Position numbers and translations under genes: made by a program
Origin: Palsa-506 sp963836355
Lineage (GTDB): Bacteria; Actinomycetota; Actinomycetes; Streptosporangiales; Streptosporangiaceae
Assembly (NCBI GenBank): GCA_963836355.1
Contig: CAWIJO010000004.1
Location: 1-64,000 of the forward strand
DNA: 64,000 nucleotides
Direction of reading: 5' to 3'
Notes under the pieces: model-generated
Seen by the model: the letters and a program-made list of their open reading frames with translations, nothing else
What the model was told of the DNA's origin: nothing
Databases searched by the model: none
Shown here: positions 8,866-17,363 of the stretch, piece by piece
How positions within the stretch are numbered: the first letter of the stretch is position 1
How the letters are laid out: each line of letters starts with the position of its first letter

Positions 8866-8997
8866 GAGTCACCTACCGGAAACCCGATCACCACTTTCTG
8901 TTATCATGTCACCACTTTGTGTGAGATACCAGAGAGAGGTTATTATCCCGACGAAATGCTGCACTGATCGCTGTATCACCAGGGGAGACGGCATGTG
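8866..8997 (-). promoter_or_regulatory. Probable promoter/operator region of the outer RIT operon
   Basis: On the minus strand two direct copies of AAAGTGGTGA occur 21 bp apart (two helical turns), just upstream of the first recombinase. The region is A/T-richer than its surroundings and also holds GGGATAATAACC. A dimeric repressor or recombinase binding to the repeats is a reasonable inference. Confidence 0.45.
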
Positions 8998-9031
8998 ATC
9001 GGGATGACGCCCAGGTCGGCATAAGACCCCT
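8998..9031 (-). repeat. Outer RIT terminal inverted repeat, right copy
   Basis: 34 bp, perfect inverted partner of 1984-2017, ending with GACCCCT followed directly by tnsB codons (YDVSRIWVRD). Confidence 0.92.
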
Positions 9032-9450
9032 ATGACGTGTCCCGGATCTGGGTCCGCGACCATCACAACGGCGGCTGGATCACGCTGTTCTGGACCCAGC
9101 TGCACCGGGTCGCGGCGCCGTTCGGGGAACTGGCCTGGGACCATGCCCGCAGGCTGATGCCCGAGGCGACCGAGACCGAGCTCGCCGACGCCGTCGAGGA
9201 TCTGCTCACCCGGGCCGGCCAGGGACCCGGCGACGATACCGGACAAGGGCCAGCGCTCAGCAAGCAAGACCGGCGCGTCGCCGCGCGGACCAGGGCCGTT
9301 CACCCCGGCGGCGGGCAGATGAGCCCGGGGCCACGGCCACAGCGGCCACCTGAGGACGAGCGGCCCTCCCGCGAGCAGACCGGGCAGGAGGCGGCGATCG
9401 TCCCGATGCCGATCTTCGATCCATTCCGTGAAGCCGAGAAATGGCGGTGA
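9032..9450 (+). pseudogene. tnsB: TnsB-like transposase, 3' part
   Basis: Continues the tnsB frame after the RIT: YDVSRIWVRDHHNGGW and the FGELAWDHAR motif typical of the C-terminal region of actinobacterial TnsB-like proteins, then a charged low-complexity tail ending EAEKWR. The first codon is completed by the T at 9031. Without a start codon in this frame close to the break it is not expected to be translated alone. The stop at 9448-9450 overlaps the tnsC start at 9441. Confidence 0.88.
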
Positions 9451-10466
9451 CGCCACCCGGCATCGGCGGCGCCGATCCGGTGGTCCAGCTGACCACGCTG
9501 CCCGGCTGGCGGCAGTTCGTGGCGGCCACGCCGTCGATCCCGCAGATGTTCACCGAGCAGGAATGGCTCGCGCTGGACGATGACAAACGCGCCGCGCACG
9601 ACGAGGACCGGCTGGAGTACCACTCCCGGCTCGTCGTGGTCCAGACCCCCGTCATCGAGCGGATCGTCAAGCGCGGAGGCGATCTGATCCGGATGAACCG
9701 CGCGGCATATTACGGGCGGTCCGGGCTGATGGTGTCCGGGGCCGCCCGGACCGGGAAGACCACCGCGATCACGCAGCTCGGCAAGACCGCCGAGCTGATG
9801 CACCACCGCCGTTATCCGCATGCCCGCGATGACATCCCGGTCATCTACATCACCGTGCCGCCGTCCGCGACCGGCAAGATGATCGCGATGGAACTCGCCC
9901 GGTTCCTCGGGCTTCCCGTGCTGCGGCGATCCAACATCACCGACGTGATCGAATCGGTCTGCGGTGTCTGCCTGGATGCCCGCGTGGCCATGATCCTCGT
10001 GGACGAGCTGCATAACCTGGACATGGCGACCCGCGCGGGAGCCGAGGCGTCGGACACGCTGAAATACTTCTCCGAGCGCCTGCCCGCGACGTTTGTTTAC
10101 GCCGGGATCGGCCTGGACCGCGGAGCGCTGCTGGCCGGCCCGCGTGGCGACCAGGTCGCCGGACGTTTCACCCTGATCGCGACCGGCGCGTTCACTCCCG
10201 GCCAGGAATGGGCCACGCTGATCGCCGCGCTTGAGGGGACCTTGCGGCTCTGCCGGCACGAGGAAGGCGCCCTCGTCGCGCTCGCGGACTACCTGCACCG
10301 CCGCACCCGGGGCCTGATCGGGAGCCTGCTTTGGCTGATCCGGGACGCGGCGAACCAGGCCATCATCGACGGGACCGAGCGCATCACCAGGAAGAGCCTG
10401 GATGCGATCGCCGTCGACATGACAGCGCAGACACCACTAACCAGGCCGGGGACGCGGAAGCGGTGA
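9441..10466 (+). CDS. tnsC: TnsC/TniB-like AAA ATPase, transposition regulator
   Basis: A 341-aa AAA-family ATPase. Walker A is SGAARTGKTT with the Lys at 106; Walker B is MILVDELHNL with Asp 188; a sensor-like FVYAGIGL follows. TnsC/TniB proteins form ATP-dependent filaments on target DNA and connect the target selector (TniQ) to the TnsB transposase. The start ATG 9441 overlaps the tnsB end by 10 nt and the stop overlaps the next GTG (GTGA at 10463-10466). The frame is intact, but its partners tnsB and tniQ are both broken. Confidence 0.85.
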   Translation: MAVTPPGIGGADPVVQLTTLPGWRQFVAATPSIPQMFTEQEWLALDDDKRAAHDEDRLEYHSRLVVVQTPVIERIVKRGGDLIRMNRAAYYGRSGLMVSGAARTGKTTAITQLGKTAELMHHRRYPHARDDIPVIYITVPPSATGKMIAMELARFLGLPVLRRSNITDVIESVCGVCLDARVAMILVDELHNLDMATRAGAEASDTLKYFSERLPATFVYAGIGLDRGALLAGPRGDQVAGRFTLIATGAFTPGQEWATLIAALEGTLRLCRHEEGALVALADYLHRRTRGLIGSLLWLIRDAANQAIIDGTERITRKSLDAIAVDMTAQTPLTRPGTRKR

Positions 10467-11579
10467 CGAACATGCTGCCGCGGGACCGCGCCGAGCAAAT
10501 CCTGGCCGAACACGCCGCCGGAAAGCCGATCCGCGTGATCGCGGCGACCTTCGGCCACAGCACCGTCACGATCGGGGACTACGTCCACGGACGGCGCACC
10601 CCCGGCGAGCCCGCCACGCGGTCCGACGACTTCGGGCCATTCGCCGCCTACTCCCGGCAGCGCCTAGCCGACGATCCGCATCTGAGAGCCCCGGCATTGC
10701 TGGCAGAACTATCCCGCCTCGGCCTCCGCAGCGGCAGGGCAACGTTCTACCGGGCGCTGGACCGGCACGGCATCCAGCCGCATCCGTGCCCGGACTGCCA
10801 TACCGCGAGAATCAGCGGATACACCACGCTGACCACAGCACGGCACCCCCCGGACCCGTCTCCGCTGCCGCTGCCAGTCTCCCCGGTGACCGGGGAGACA
10901 CTGACGTCGTTCCTGAGCCGTCTCGCCGCCGTCAACCACGTCGAGGCCGGGGCCATCATCGAGATCCTGCCGCCATGGTTCCGCGTCAAGACCCGATGGC
11001 ACGACGACCGCTGGCAGCACGACCAGCTATCACCCTGGACAGACGATGCCATCGCCCAGCTCGCGACGATCAGCGGCTCCAGCGTGCGGGCGCTCAGCAA
11101 CGCGCTTCCCGCTTTCGGCGCCCGGAAAGGCCGCCCGGTCCGGGCGGTCACTGCCTGCCGCCGCTGCACGGCGGCACGACAAATTCAGCAGCCAGTCCCG
11201 GTGCATCTGCCCGGGCATCACCGAGATCTGCCTCCGGCACGGGATCTGGCTACCCGGGACAGGCCCGCCGCAATTCAACGTCAGCGAATGCCCGGACATC
11301 GTGCACGCCGAGCTCCAGGCCCGCCGGCTCCTGCGCCACTGCACCATCGAGCAGCTGATCTACGCCAGGCTCAAGGCCGGACACGCTCCCGCCGATCAGG
11401 CTCAGCCGCACAAGGCCACCCACCAGGCATGGAAACGCCGGATGCGGACCCTCATCAAGTCCAACTCCCGAGCGGCCATCGAGTCATGCCCGCAAGCACT
11501 GTTCCTGGCAGCGGGCTATCCCGAGATCGTCACCAGGGTCACCCGGGCACTCGGCGCGCACCACGCTAACCCCATCTGA
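10463..11579 (+). pseudogene. tniQ: HTH/IstA-like N-terminus fused to TniQ, frameshifted
   Basis: Begins at GTG 10463. Residues about 1-60 form a homeodomain-like helix-turn-helix (IRVIAATFGHSTVTIGDYV). Residues 60-120 resemble the N-terminal part of IS21-type transposases and end in a CPDCH zinc motif. A TniQ domain follows (SPVTGETLTSFLSRLAAVNH, then CRRCTAAR). Near 11170 the coding signal moves to the +1 frame, which continues as CPGITEICLRHGIW and ends at 11579. TniQ links the transposition machinery to the target site. The frameshift would remove the second zinc-binding half unless it is a sequencing error. Confidence 0.75.
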
Positions 11580-11798
11580 GCAATGTTCGATGTCACGAAC
11601 GACCCTCCGAGACCGCCGAGACCCAGCAACTAAGCACCCCGCCTGCAACCATGTGCCAACGAAGATTGCTCATCAAAAGGTCAGAGCCTCGGATCGAGCA
11701 CGATCGATTGGCACGGGACATCAGAGTTCCTCTCCATCTGAGGCATGCAGGTAGGAAGCCTGCCTTACCTCACCTTCAAGCGGACAGGACATGCTGGA
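11580..11798. other. Intergenic region after the Tn7-like operon
   Basis: No gene seen. The TGTGCCAA at 11652-11659 and TTGGCAC at 11708-11714 face each other, but I found no convincing transposon end repeats. Confidence 0.4.
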
Positions 11799-12260
11799 TC
11801 AGGATTGCGGAGTGGCCGGCAGCGGGTCTTGCACGAAGGTCCCGCGGCCTTGGATGCTGACGATCAGGCCGCGTTCGCGGAGCACCTTCATCGCGTGGCG
11901 GATGGTCTGGTAGGCCACGCCGTAGCGCTCGGCAAGGTCCAGCTCGGAGCGGAGCCGCGTTCCCGGGGCCAGCTCGCCGGACGTGATGCTTGGTGCACGG
12001 TATGCGGCCAGCGGCAGGGGAATGCAGTGATCAGTGATGATGAGGACGGCCCGGCTCAGGTGCTCGGCGACGTCGGCGGGTGGATCTCCGGCCCGTCGCA
12101 TGCCCAGGCCGGCAAGTCCGCGGACGACTGATCTGCGGACTGCCGAAAGAAAGTCCATCGAAAGTGTCAGGGCGACTCGCCCGCAGGCTTCGCGGGGACG
12201 GCCGTGGGTACAGCGAGTCAGCCAGCCTCGCCTTCGACAGGGCATGCATAACCTCGACAT
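11799..12260 (-). CDS. GntR-like winged-helix regulator, possibly truncated
   Basis: The C-terminal 60 residues match the GntR winged helix: TSGELAPGTRLRSELDLAE, then YGVAYQTIRHAMKVLRERGL and the wing IVSIQGRGTFV. The N-terminal 90 residues do not resemble a GntR regulator and the usual first helix (Y-x-Q-x-A-x-x-L-R) is distorted to PLAAYRAPSI. There is no ligand-binding domain; short GntR proteins of this sort are common in actinomycete plasmids and islands. The true start is unclear and a damaged gene is possible. Confidence 0.5.
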   Translation of the reverse strand: MSRLCMPCRRRGWLTRCTHGRPREACGRVALTLSMDFLSAVRRSVVRGLAGLGMRRAGDPPADVAEHLSRAVLIITDHCIPLPLAAYRAPSITSGELAPGTRLRSELDLAERYGVAYQTIRHAMKVLRERGLIVSIQGRGTFVQDPLPATPQS

Positions 12261-12786
12261 TGAGCTGGTGGCGGCCAGAGCCTCGGCGACCTAGCCGCGC
12301 CCGGCCGCTCGGCCGGCCGACGGCCGTGCACCTGGGTCAGCCACCCGGGCTGCGTGGCTCCCGGCGGGGTCAGCCTGCGCCGCGTCGTTGGTTCCGCAAC
12401 CGGCCTCTCGCTCCGGGGCGGTCAGAGATCTTTCCCGGGACGCGGGCGTTTCTGGTGCCGGCTTCGCCGGCGCTGTGCTTGTGCCCGCCGGGAAACATCT
12501 TGGCGGCGCCCCGGGGACGGCCGGTGGTGCGGGCCCCTGCCGCCACGGCGCCTGCCGCCTGACCCGCCGGGAGGCCACCGCGCCGCCCGGCCCGGCCCAG
12601 ACAGCCGACCCGGCCATGTCAGCTGGCAGTTCCCTGATGGCGCTGCGCCGCTAGCAGCCCGGGCAAGTCCGGTTGCCCTGCCTGCTGCTGGCTCTGGCTC
12701 AGCGGCCGTCGCGGGGGCGGGTCTTCCCTCCCGCCTCCGCGTGCCCATCGCCTGACCCATTCGCTTCACGAGAAAGGTGTTTTGCC
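12261..12786. other. Intergenic stretch without recognisable genes
   Basis: Several overlapping frames are open because of the high GC content, but none shows a family signature or a clear ribosome site. A GAGAAAGG sequence lies just before ATG 12787. Confidence 0.4.
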
Positions 12787-13196
12787 ATGCCCGAGATGCC
12801 TGCCAGCGGCGAAGCCACCGCCGAAAGCGCTGAGCCAGACGGATTGCCGCCGGGACCTCAGCCCGCGTACATAGTCGCCGTCGACGGGACGGCGCGCGGC
12901 GTCCGGCTACTGTCCCCGGAGGGCTGCGAGCGTGCCCTGGCGGAGCAGTATCGCGAGCCGGACGGCATCCTCGGCGTGCCAATGCGCTACGGCAACGGTT
13001 ACGGCCTGCCCAGCGGCTAGCTGCCCAACCCGCGGACTGCTTCTGGGGCGGCTGGGGCGGCTCGATGGTCGTCGTCGACCTGGACGCCAGGATGGCCGTG
13101 TCCTACGTGATGAACCAGATACTCGACCAGGGCGGCATGGGCGACGGCCGGGCACTCGGCATCGTGGTGGCCGCCTACGACGGCCTGTCCGGATAG
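12787..13196 (+). pseudogene. Serine hydrolase (class C beta-lactamase-like), C-terminal remnant
   Basis: From about 12885 the frame reads VRLLSPEGCERALAEQ, then EPDGILGVPMRYGNGYGLPSG, the conserved C-terminal region of EstB-like/class C beta-lactamase-fold serine hydrolases. A TAG stop follows at 13018-13020. The family sequence goes on in another frame as PNPRTA, CFWGGWGGSMVVVDLDAR and ends in VAAYDGLSG at TAG 13194-13196. The Ser-x-x-Lys nucleophile region is absent. Stop, frameshift and missing N-terminus mark it as a remnant. Confidence 0.72.
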
Positions 13197-13342
13197 CCGC
13201 CAGGCCGCGAGGCACTGAACGACGCGGCGCTGGCTTCCGTGTCGTTGGTCAGATAGCTGACTACGTCCCGCGGCAGGCCCCGAAAGGGTGAGCAGGACGA
13301 ACCCGGGCTACGAAACCCATTGGCTGACGGAGGCAAACGACG

Positions 13343-14905
13343 CTATGACCCGCCAACCCTTTTCCGGGCGATGGCGGTAGCAGCGGCCTGGCAGGGCGAG
13401 AGGATGACGCCTGAAGCGGCGATCGGGTCACCCGTGTTTCCTGCCGCGGTGAGGTTCGGTCCTGGGTTATCGTCCCGGACGGGTCGTATCGGCTCGGTGA
13501 TTTCGCTGAACCCGCCGTCGGGGCTCATCACGATTCGCCCGGTCTTGCGTCCGTGCTTGGTTTCCTCTCGCTCTCGGCGGGTCAGGCCGAGGCAGATCCG
13601 CTGGGTGAGGGTGTACGCGAGTGGGGGGCCGGCGAACACTGCTACCCGGAAGAACCAGGTGACCGCGTAGAGATCCAGGTGGATGTGGTAGGCGATCTGG
13701 TCGTTGGAGGACGCGGCCCACAGCAGCCCGTAGAAGGTGATCCCGGCCGTACCTACCGCCGTGCGGGTCGCCGCGGCGCGCGGGCGGTCCAGGAAGTGAT
13801 GCACAGCCCGGTCGCCGGTGAGCCTGCTTTCGAGCAGCGGATACGCGGCCAGCAAGGTGAAAAAAGCACCTGGAACGATGAGCCCGGGCACCAGCACGGC
13901 GAGGGTGAGCGGATGACCGGCCACATTCAGCTCCCAGCCCGGCATGATCCGCAACGCGCCGTCCAGGAAGCCCAGGTACCAGTCGGGCGCCGCTCCGGCC
14001 GAGATCGACCCCGGCTGGTAGGGCCCGTACAGCCAGATCGGGCTGATCTGCGCGAGTGCACCCGCCAGGGCGAGCGCCCCGCAGGTGGCGCAGAACATCG
14101 CCACCCCGGCGACCGCCGGGGCGTTCTGGAGGGATCCAAGTCGTCCGGAGCCAGCCGGGCCGGGGAAGCGGGTGTGCCCGTGCCGCCGCGCCAGCCAGCG
14201 CCGCAGGATGAACAGGCCGGCCATGGCAGCCGGCAGCAGCACGTGCAGCCAGTAGAGCCGCGGAATGACGCGATGGCCTGGGACGTCGCCCCCGAAGATC
14301 CAGAGCCTCAGATGGGTGCCGGCCACCGGGATCGACTCGAGCACGCCGCGGAGCACATCCAGGCTGCCGGACGACAGCATGTCGTCCGGCAGGATTGTGC
14401 CGGTCCACCCCGCCGCCATGCCTAGTGTGAGCAGGGTCACCCAGATCAGCCAGTTCAGCCGGCGCGGTCGGCGGAATGCGGCGGTGAAAAACAGCCGCAG
14501 CAGCGTCAGGCACACCGCCGCGACGAAGATCAGCGCCGCCAAGTGGTGGATCTGCCGCATCAGCAGCCCGCCGCGCACGTCGAAGCTGGTATCCAGTGTT
14601 GACTTGTACGCCTGGCTCATCCGGATGCCGTTGAGCTCGTGGTATGAGCCGTGGTAGATGACGCCCGTCATGCCTGGCTTGAAGAAAAATACGAGGAACA
14701 TGCCGGTGACACACGCCACCACGAACGAGTAGACGGCGATCTGGCTGAACAGAAACGACCAGTGGTCCGCCTGGCTGCGCCGGAGCGGCCGGGCCCCAGA
14801 TCGCAGCAGTCCCGTGAGGAAACTCTTCCGGCCCCTCCGGCCGGGCCGGGCGCCCGTGGGCAGCGGCGGTGACCCTTGTTTGAGCGTTCCGTCATGAGAC
14901 TTCAC
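13343..14905 (-). CDS. qcrB: QcrB-like cytochrome b lacking predicted heme bH ligands
   Basis: A 520-aa membrane protein with about nine hydrophobic segments, aligned throughout with the cytochrome b (QcrB) of actinobacterial bc1 complexes: RQIHHLAAL in helix B, IPRLYWLHVLL in helix D, FPGPAG, QISPIWLYGPYQPG and the PDWYLGFLDGALRIMPGW quinol-site region. H120 and H221, the expected bL ligands, are present. The expected bH ligands are T134 and R235/R236. Start GTG 14905 overlaps the universal stress gene stop (GTGA); an extension upstream would lie within that gene. No qcrA or qcrC is nearby. It may be an alternative quinone-reactive subunit or a decayed paralogue. Confidence 0.85.
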   Translation of the reverse strand: MKSHDGTLKQGSPPLPTGARPGRRGRKSFLTGLLRSGARPLRRSQADHWSFLFSQIAVYSFVVACVTGMFLVFFFKPGMTGVIYHGSYHELNGIRMSQAYKSTLDTSFDVRGGLLMRQIHHLAALIFVAAVCLTLLRLFFTAAFRRPRRLNWLIWVTLLTLGMAAGWTGTILPDDMLSSGSLDVLRGVLESIPVAGTHLRLWIFGGDVPGHRVIPRLYWLHVLLPAAMAGLFILRRWLARRHGHTRFPGPAGSGRLGSLQNAPAVAGVAMFCATCGALALAGALAQISPIWLYGPYQPGSISAGAAPDWYLGFLDGALRIMPGWELNVAGHPLTLAVLVPGLIVPGAFFTLLAAYPLLESRLTGDRAVHHFLDRPRAAATRTAVGTAGITFYGLLWAASSNDQIAYHIHLDLYAVTWFFRVAVFAGPPLAYTLTQRICLGLTRREREETKHGRKTGRIVMSPDGGFSEITEPIRPVRDDNPGPNLTAAGNTGDPIAASGVILSPCQAAATAIARKRVGGS

Positions 14906-15408
14906 GGCACGATCACCGCCGGGCACGCGGCATGTCTGGCCAGCCAGGCGGGCACCGATCCGGCGAACCGGTGCGCGAACCGCTCGGGAGCGCCGATCAC
15001 GATCGCGTCCGCGCCGCGTTCCGCCGTGACACGGCGCAGTTCCCGGGCCGGACGGCCACACCGTACGATCATCTCGATGTCCAGCCCGGTCAGGCCGGCG
15101 TCGGTCAGCTCCGTCCGCAGCCAGCGCATCCGCTCGGTGAGCGGCACGAACACAAAGCCGTCGCCCCGCCAGACGTGCACCACCACCAGCCAGCGGTCCA
15201 GCCGACGGGCCATTCCAGCCGCGTACGCCAGCGCATGCCTGCTGGCGTTTGAGCCGTCGTACCCGGTAAGGATCGGATGCCGGTGCTCAGCGGACCAGCT
15301 GCCTGCCGACCTGATCCGATGGTCGAGCCGGGCACCGCGCCTGGCCCTGCGCTCAGTCCCTGCCCTGCGACCGCCGGGCTCGCCGGCTGGCGCTGCCGGT
15401 TCGGTCAT
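14902..15408 (-). CDS. Universal stress protein (UspA family)
   Basis: A 168-aa protein with a basic, Pro/Gly/Arg-rich N-terminal 45 residues and one Usp domain: PILTGYDGSNASRHALAYA at the start and DAIVIGAPERFAHRFAGS near the end. The usual ATP motif G-x2-G-x9-G-S is incomplete because the second Gly is missing. ATG 15408 was chosen since the sequence further upstream is unlike a Usp. The gene overlaps the cytochrome b gene by 4 nt, so the two are probably made together, which suggests a redox or dormancy role for the pair. Confidence 0.75.
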   Translation of the reverse strand: MTEPAAPAGEPGGRRAGTERRARRGARLDHRIRSAGSWSAEHRHPILTGYDGSNASRHALAYAAGMARRLDRWLVVVHVWRGDGFVFVPLTERMRWLRTELTDAGLTGLDIEMIVRCGRPARELRRVTAERGADAIVIGAPERFAHRFAGSVPAWLARHAACPAVIVP

Positions 15409-15667
15409 GGTCACCGCAATCTTGGTGCGGGAAAGCCACTGCTTGCCGCCGGCGAACGTGACGGAGTCCGTCGCTCGCTGGAGAAAGGTTGAAACAGACA
15501 CTGCGTCTCCTAACGCTTGCACTTCCGCGCGACCGGAGCCCACGACGCGCAGGCCGGCACTGGCATCAGGGTCACGATCCGGCCGCCGGTCGCACCGTGG
15601 AAGGCACCGGAACTGCGGTGCGTCCGGGCGTGGGGTCGGCTTGAGCCAAGGAATCCACGCTGGGTCG

Positions 15668-15900
15668 CTAGCTCTCCAGGAAGGCCAGCAGATCCTCGTT
15701 GACCTGATCCCGGTGATTGGCTGTGATGCCGTGGGGGCGCCCGGGTAGCAGATCTCCTTGGCGGCCCTTTGATCAGCCGTGCGGACTTCACCGCCGAGTC
15801 CTTCACCGGGACGAGGTCGTCCTCGCCGTGCAGCACCAAGGTCGGGACGTCGAACTTCGCGAGGTCCTTGACGCTCACTGTCATCTCCTCGGCCAGTCGC
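15668..15900 (-). pseudogene. Alpha/beta hydrolase (haloperoxidase-like), C-terminal remnant
   Basis: Minus-strand frame DLAKFDVPTLVLHGEDDLVP, then VKDSAVKSARLIKG is the conserved acid-loop region of non-heme chloroperoxidase-type alpha/beta hydrolases. After a frameshift the end PGRPHGITANHRDQVNEDL...AFLES with the catalytic His follows and stops at TAG 15670-15668. The whole N-terminal part with the nucleophile elbow is missing. The leader RLAEEMTV matches the leader in front of the M24 gene at ~22190, so this remnant lies behind the same duplicated regulatory block. Confidence 0.7.
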
Positions 15901-15983
15901 TGTGCCCGGCCCAGGTGATAGCGAGTCCAGGCGTCGGGGGGGAGTGGCTCTTCCAGGGACGGTACGGGCCGGCACGGCGGTGG

Positions 15984-16099
15984 GGCGTCACCCAGAAGTG
16001 CGCATGCCGGTGGAAGCTTTCCGCAGCCGGCTTGCTGGCACTGTCGTGCCAGGGCCGGGCACTGTCGTGCCAGGGCCGGGCACGGGGCACGACCGTGCA
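15984..16099 (-). promoter_or_regulatory. Conserved regulatory module, copy a
   Basis: Minus-strand 32-bp box at 16015-15984 beginning TTCCACCGGCATG and ending GGGTGACGCC. Upstream are two GGCAC-N4-GTGCC palindromes at 16037-16050 and 16058-16071, 21 bp apart, and a degenerate third at 16086-16099. The spacing from nearest palindrome to box is 21 bp. It sits upstream of the hydrolase remnant. The same module occurs at 17234-17297 and 22292-22386. Confidence 0.65.
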
Positions 16100-16125
16100 G
16101 GCCGGGACCGGCTGCCGGTGCCGGG

Positions 16126-16947
16126 TTAGGGGATCGGGCTGAGCTGGCGTGCCCGGGTGACGGCCTCGGTGCGGTTTGGCGACGCCGAGTTTGCTCAGCA
16201 GGTGGCTGCCGCGCATTTTGACTGTGTCGAGGGCGACTGCCAAACTCCTCGGCGATGCGTGTGTTCGGGCTGCCCGCGGCCAGCAGCGCCAGCACCTCCA
16301 GCTCGCGGCCGGTCAGCTATTCGACCAGGCCGGCACCGCTGCGGCGGCGTCTGGCCCGGCGCCTTGCATGTTGCCGTTGCCGCCGAATGCCTGCAGCACC
16401 TGGGCCAGGCAGCCGAGCGGGATGCCGCGGGCGGTGGCGCGGTCTGCCATATGGGCCGCGACCAGCCGGGCCAGCAGCGCGCTCATCGGCGTGCCCGCGC
16501 GGGCGAACGCCCGGGCATAGCCCTGCGGGCAGGCCACGGCGAGCGTCCGGCCAGGGTGCCGGCCTGCGCGTCCTCCTCGCCGCTGGCCGCCAGCGCCCGC
16601 AGCGCCTCAATTTCGATGACGCTGCCGGCCCAGCCCCTGGGTGGCCGCCGCGCGCAGCCGCTGCAGGAGCAAGAGCGCCGGGCCGGGACGGTCTTGGCCG
16701 AGCAGCACCCGGCCAGCACGAGATACTCCCGCTCCCGCGGGTAGGGCGGCTCGTCATCTGGGGCGAGGCCGCCTGCCGGACGCAGACCAGGATGAGCCGC
16801 CTCGCCAGCCCTTCATCGGGCGCCTCCACCAGCCGCGGGCGGGGGATGAAGGCCGGTTGCGGGCGGCACGTGCAGCTTGGTGGCCAGCAGCACATCTCAC
16901 TCGGAAGCGGCAACCCTGGCCGGGGCCGCCGCAGGCGGCTCAGCCAT
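16126..16947 (-). pseudogene. LuxR/LAL regulator remnant (internally deleted copy of the 22.4-25.2 kb gene)
   Basis: The N-terminal start region, including FIPRPRLV and LILVCVRQAA in place of the Walker A segment, and the C-terminal LuxR helix-turn-helix region both match the gene at 22413-25205 at the DNA level, but about 2 kb of the middle is missing and several frameshifts occur. The stop corresponds to TAA 16128-16126 after GLIP-like codons. The surrounding upstream and downstream DNA is also duplicated. It cannot make a working regulator. Confidence 0.8.
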
Positions 16948-17233
16948 CGGCGGCCTACCACTCAGCGCATCCAGCGATGGCCAGCTTCGCTGCTGGGTCC
17001 AGGCACTCTAACAACCGACCACGGCCATGCCGCTGGCCGTGTGCCGCAGCTACCCCGGCGGCCGCAACAGACGGTCTCCGTTGCTTCGCCGCCCTTCGTG
17101 CGCAATCGCACCGGCCAGATATGCCCGCGGGCTGCGAGTGACTGGCCCAACCGCCGGTGCGGGCGCGGTTGATCACCGCCGAAGAACCCGCCGCCCCGCC
17201 GCGCTGTCAAACCCGTGGGCATGGAGGCCGGCC

Positions 17234-17297
17234 GGCACTGTCGTGCCCGGTGCCTCGTCGGAAGATTCCACGCGCAGGTGCACCTTCGGGTGACGCC
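17234..17297 (+). promoter_or_regulatory. Conserved regulatory module, copy b
   Basis: Palindrome GGCACTGTCGTGCC (17234-17247), 18 bp, then the 32-bp box 17266-17297 (TTCCACGCGCAGGTGCAC... GGGTGACGCC). It precedes the small remnant gene and the NADH dehydrogenase. About 25 bp further on, GTTCGTAGTGTG could be a -10 region. Confidence 0.65.
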
Positions 17298-17363
17298 CAG
17301 ACCAGGGGGCCGTTCGTAGTGTGCCGGGAGAAACCAGAGAGGACATCTACGGACAGGAAGACC

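Larger units (their letters stand above)
1966..9031. mobile_element. Outer RIT element (recombinases in trio) inserted in tnsB
   Basis: A 7.07-kb insertion carries three minus-strand tyrosine recombinase genes (8865-7615, 7618-..., 3091-2075) joined by GTGA overlaps, the defining layout of RIT elements. It ends in 34-bp perfect inverted repeats (1984-2017 and 8998-9031). The host sequence GACCCCT is present on both sides (1959-1965 and 9025-9031). Removing the insert restores tnsB in frame. About 3.6 kb of the insert is a second RIT. On the left, 18 bp (1966-1983) lie between the host heptamer and the inverted repeat. Confidence 0.88.

Noticed and set aside
11580..12000. Right end of the Tn7-like transposon
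   Set aside because: I found a possible TGT start and some facing motifs but no set of repeated TnsB-binding sites, and the left end is outside the window.
14906..15061. N-terminal extension of the cytochrome b
   Set aside because: It would lie within the universal stress gene and encodes Arg/Gly-rich shadow sequence with no family match.
16037..16099. Short tandem repeat array (GGCACTGTCGTGCC twice, 21 bp apart)
   Set aside because: The units are palindromes that recur before two other genes with a fixed spacing to a conserved box, so a regulatory reading is better than a simple repeat.
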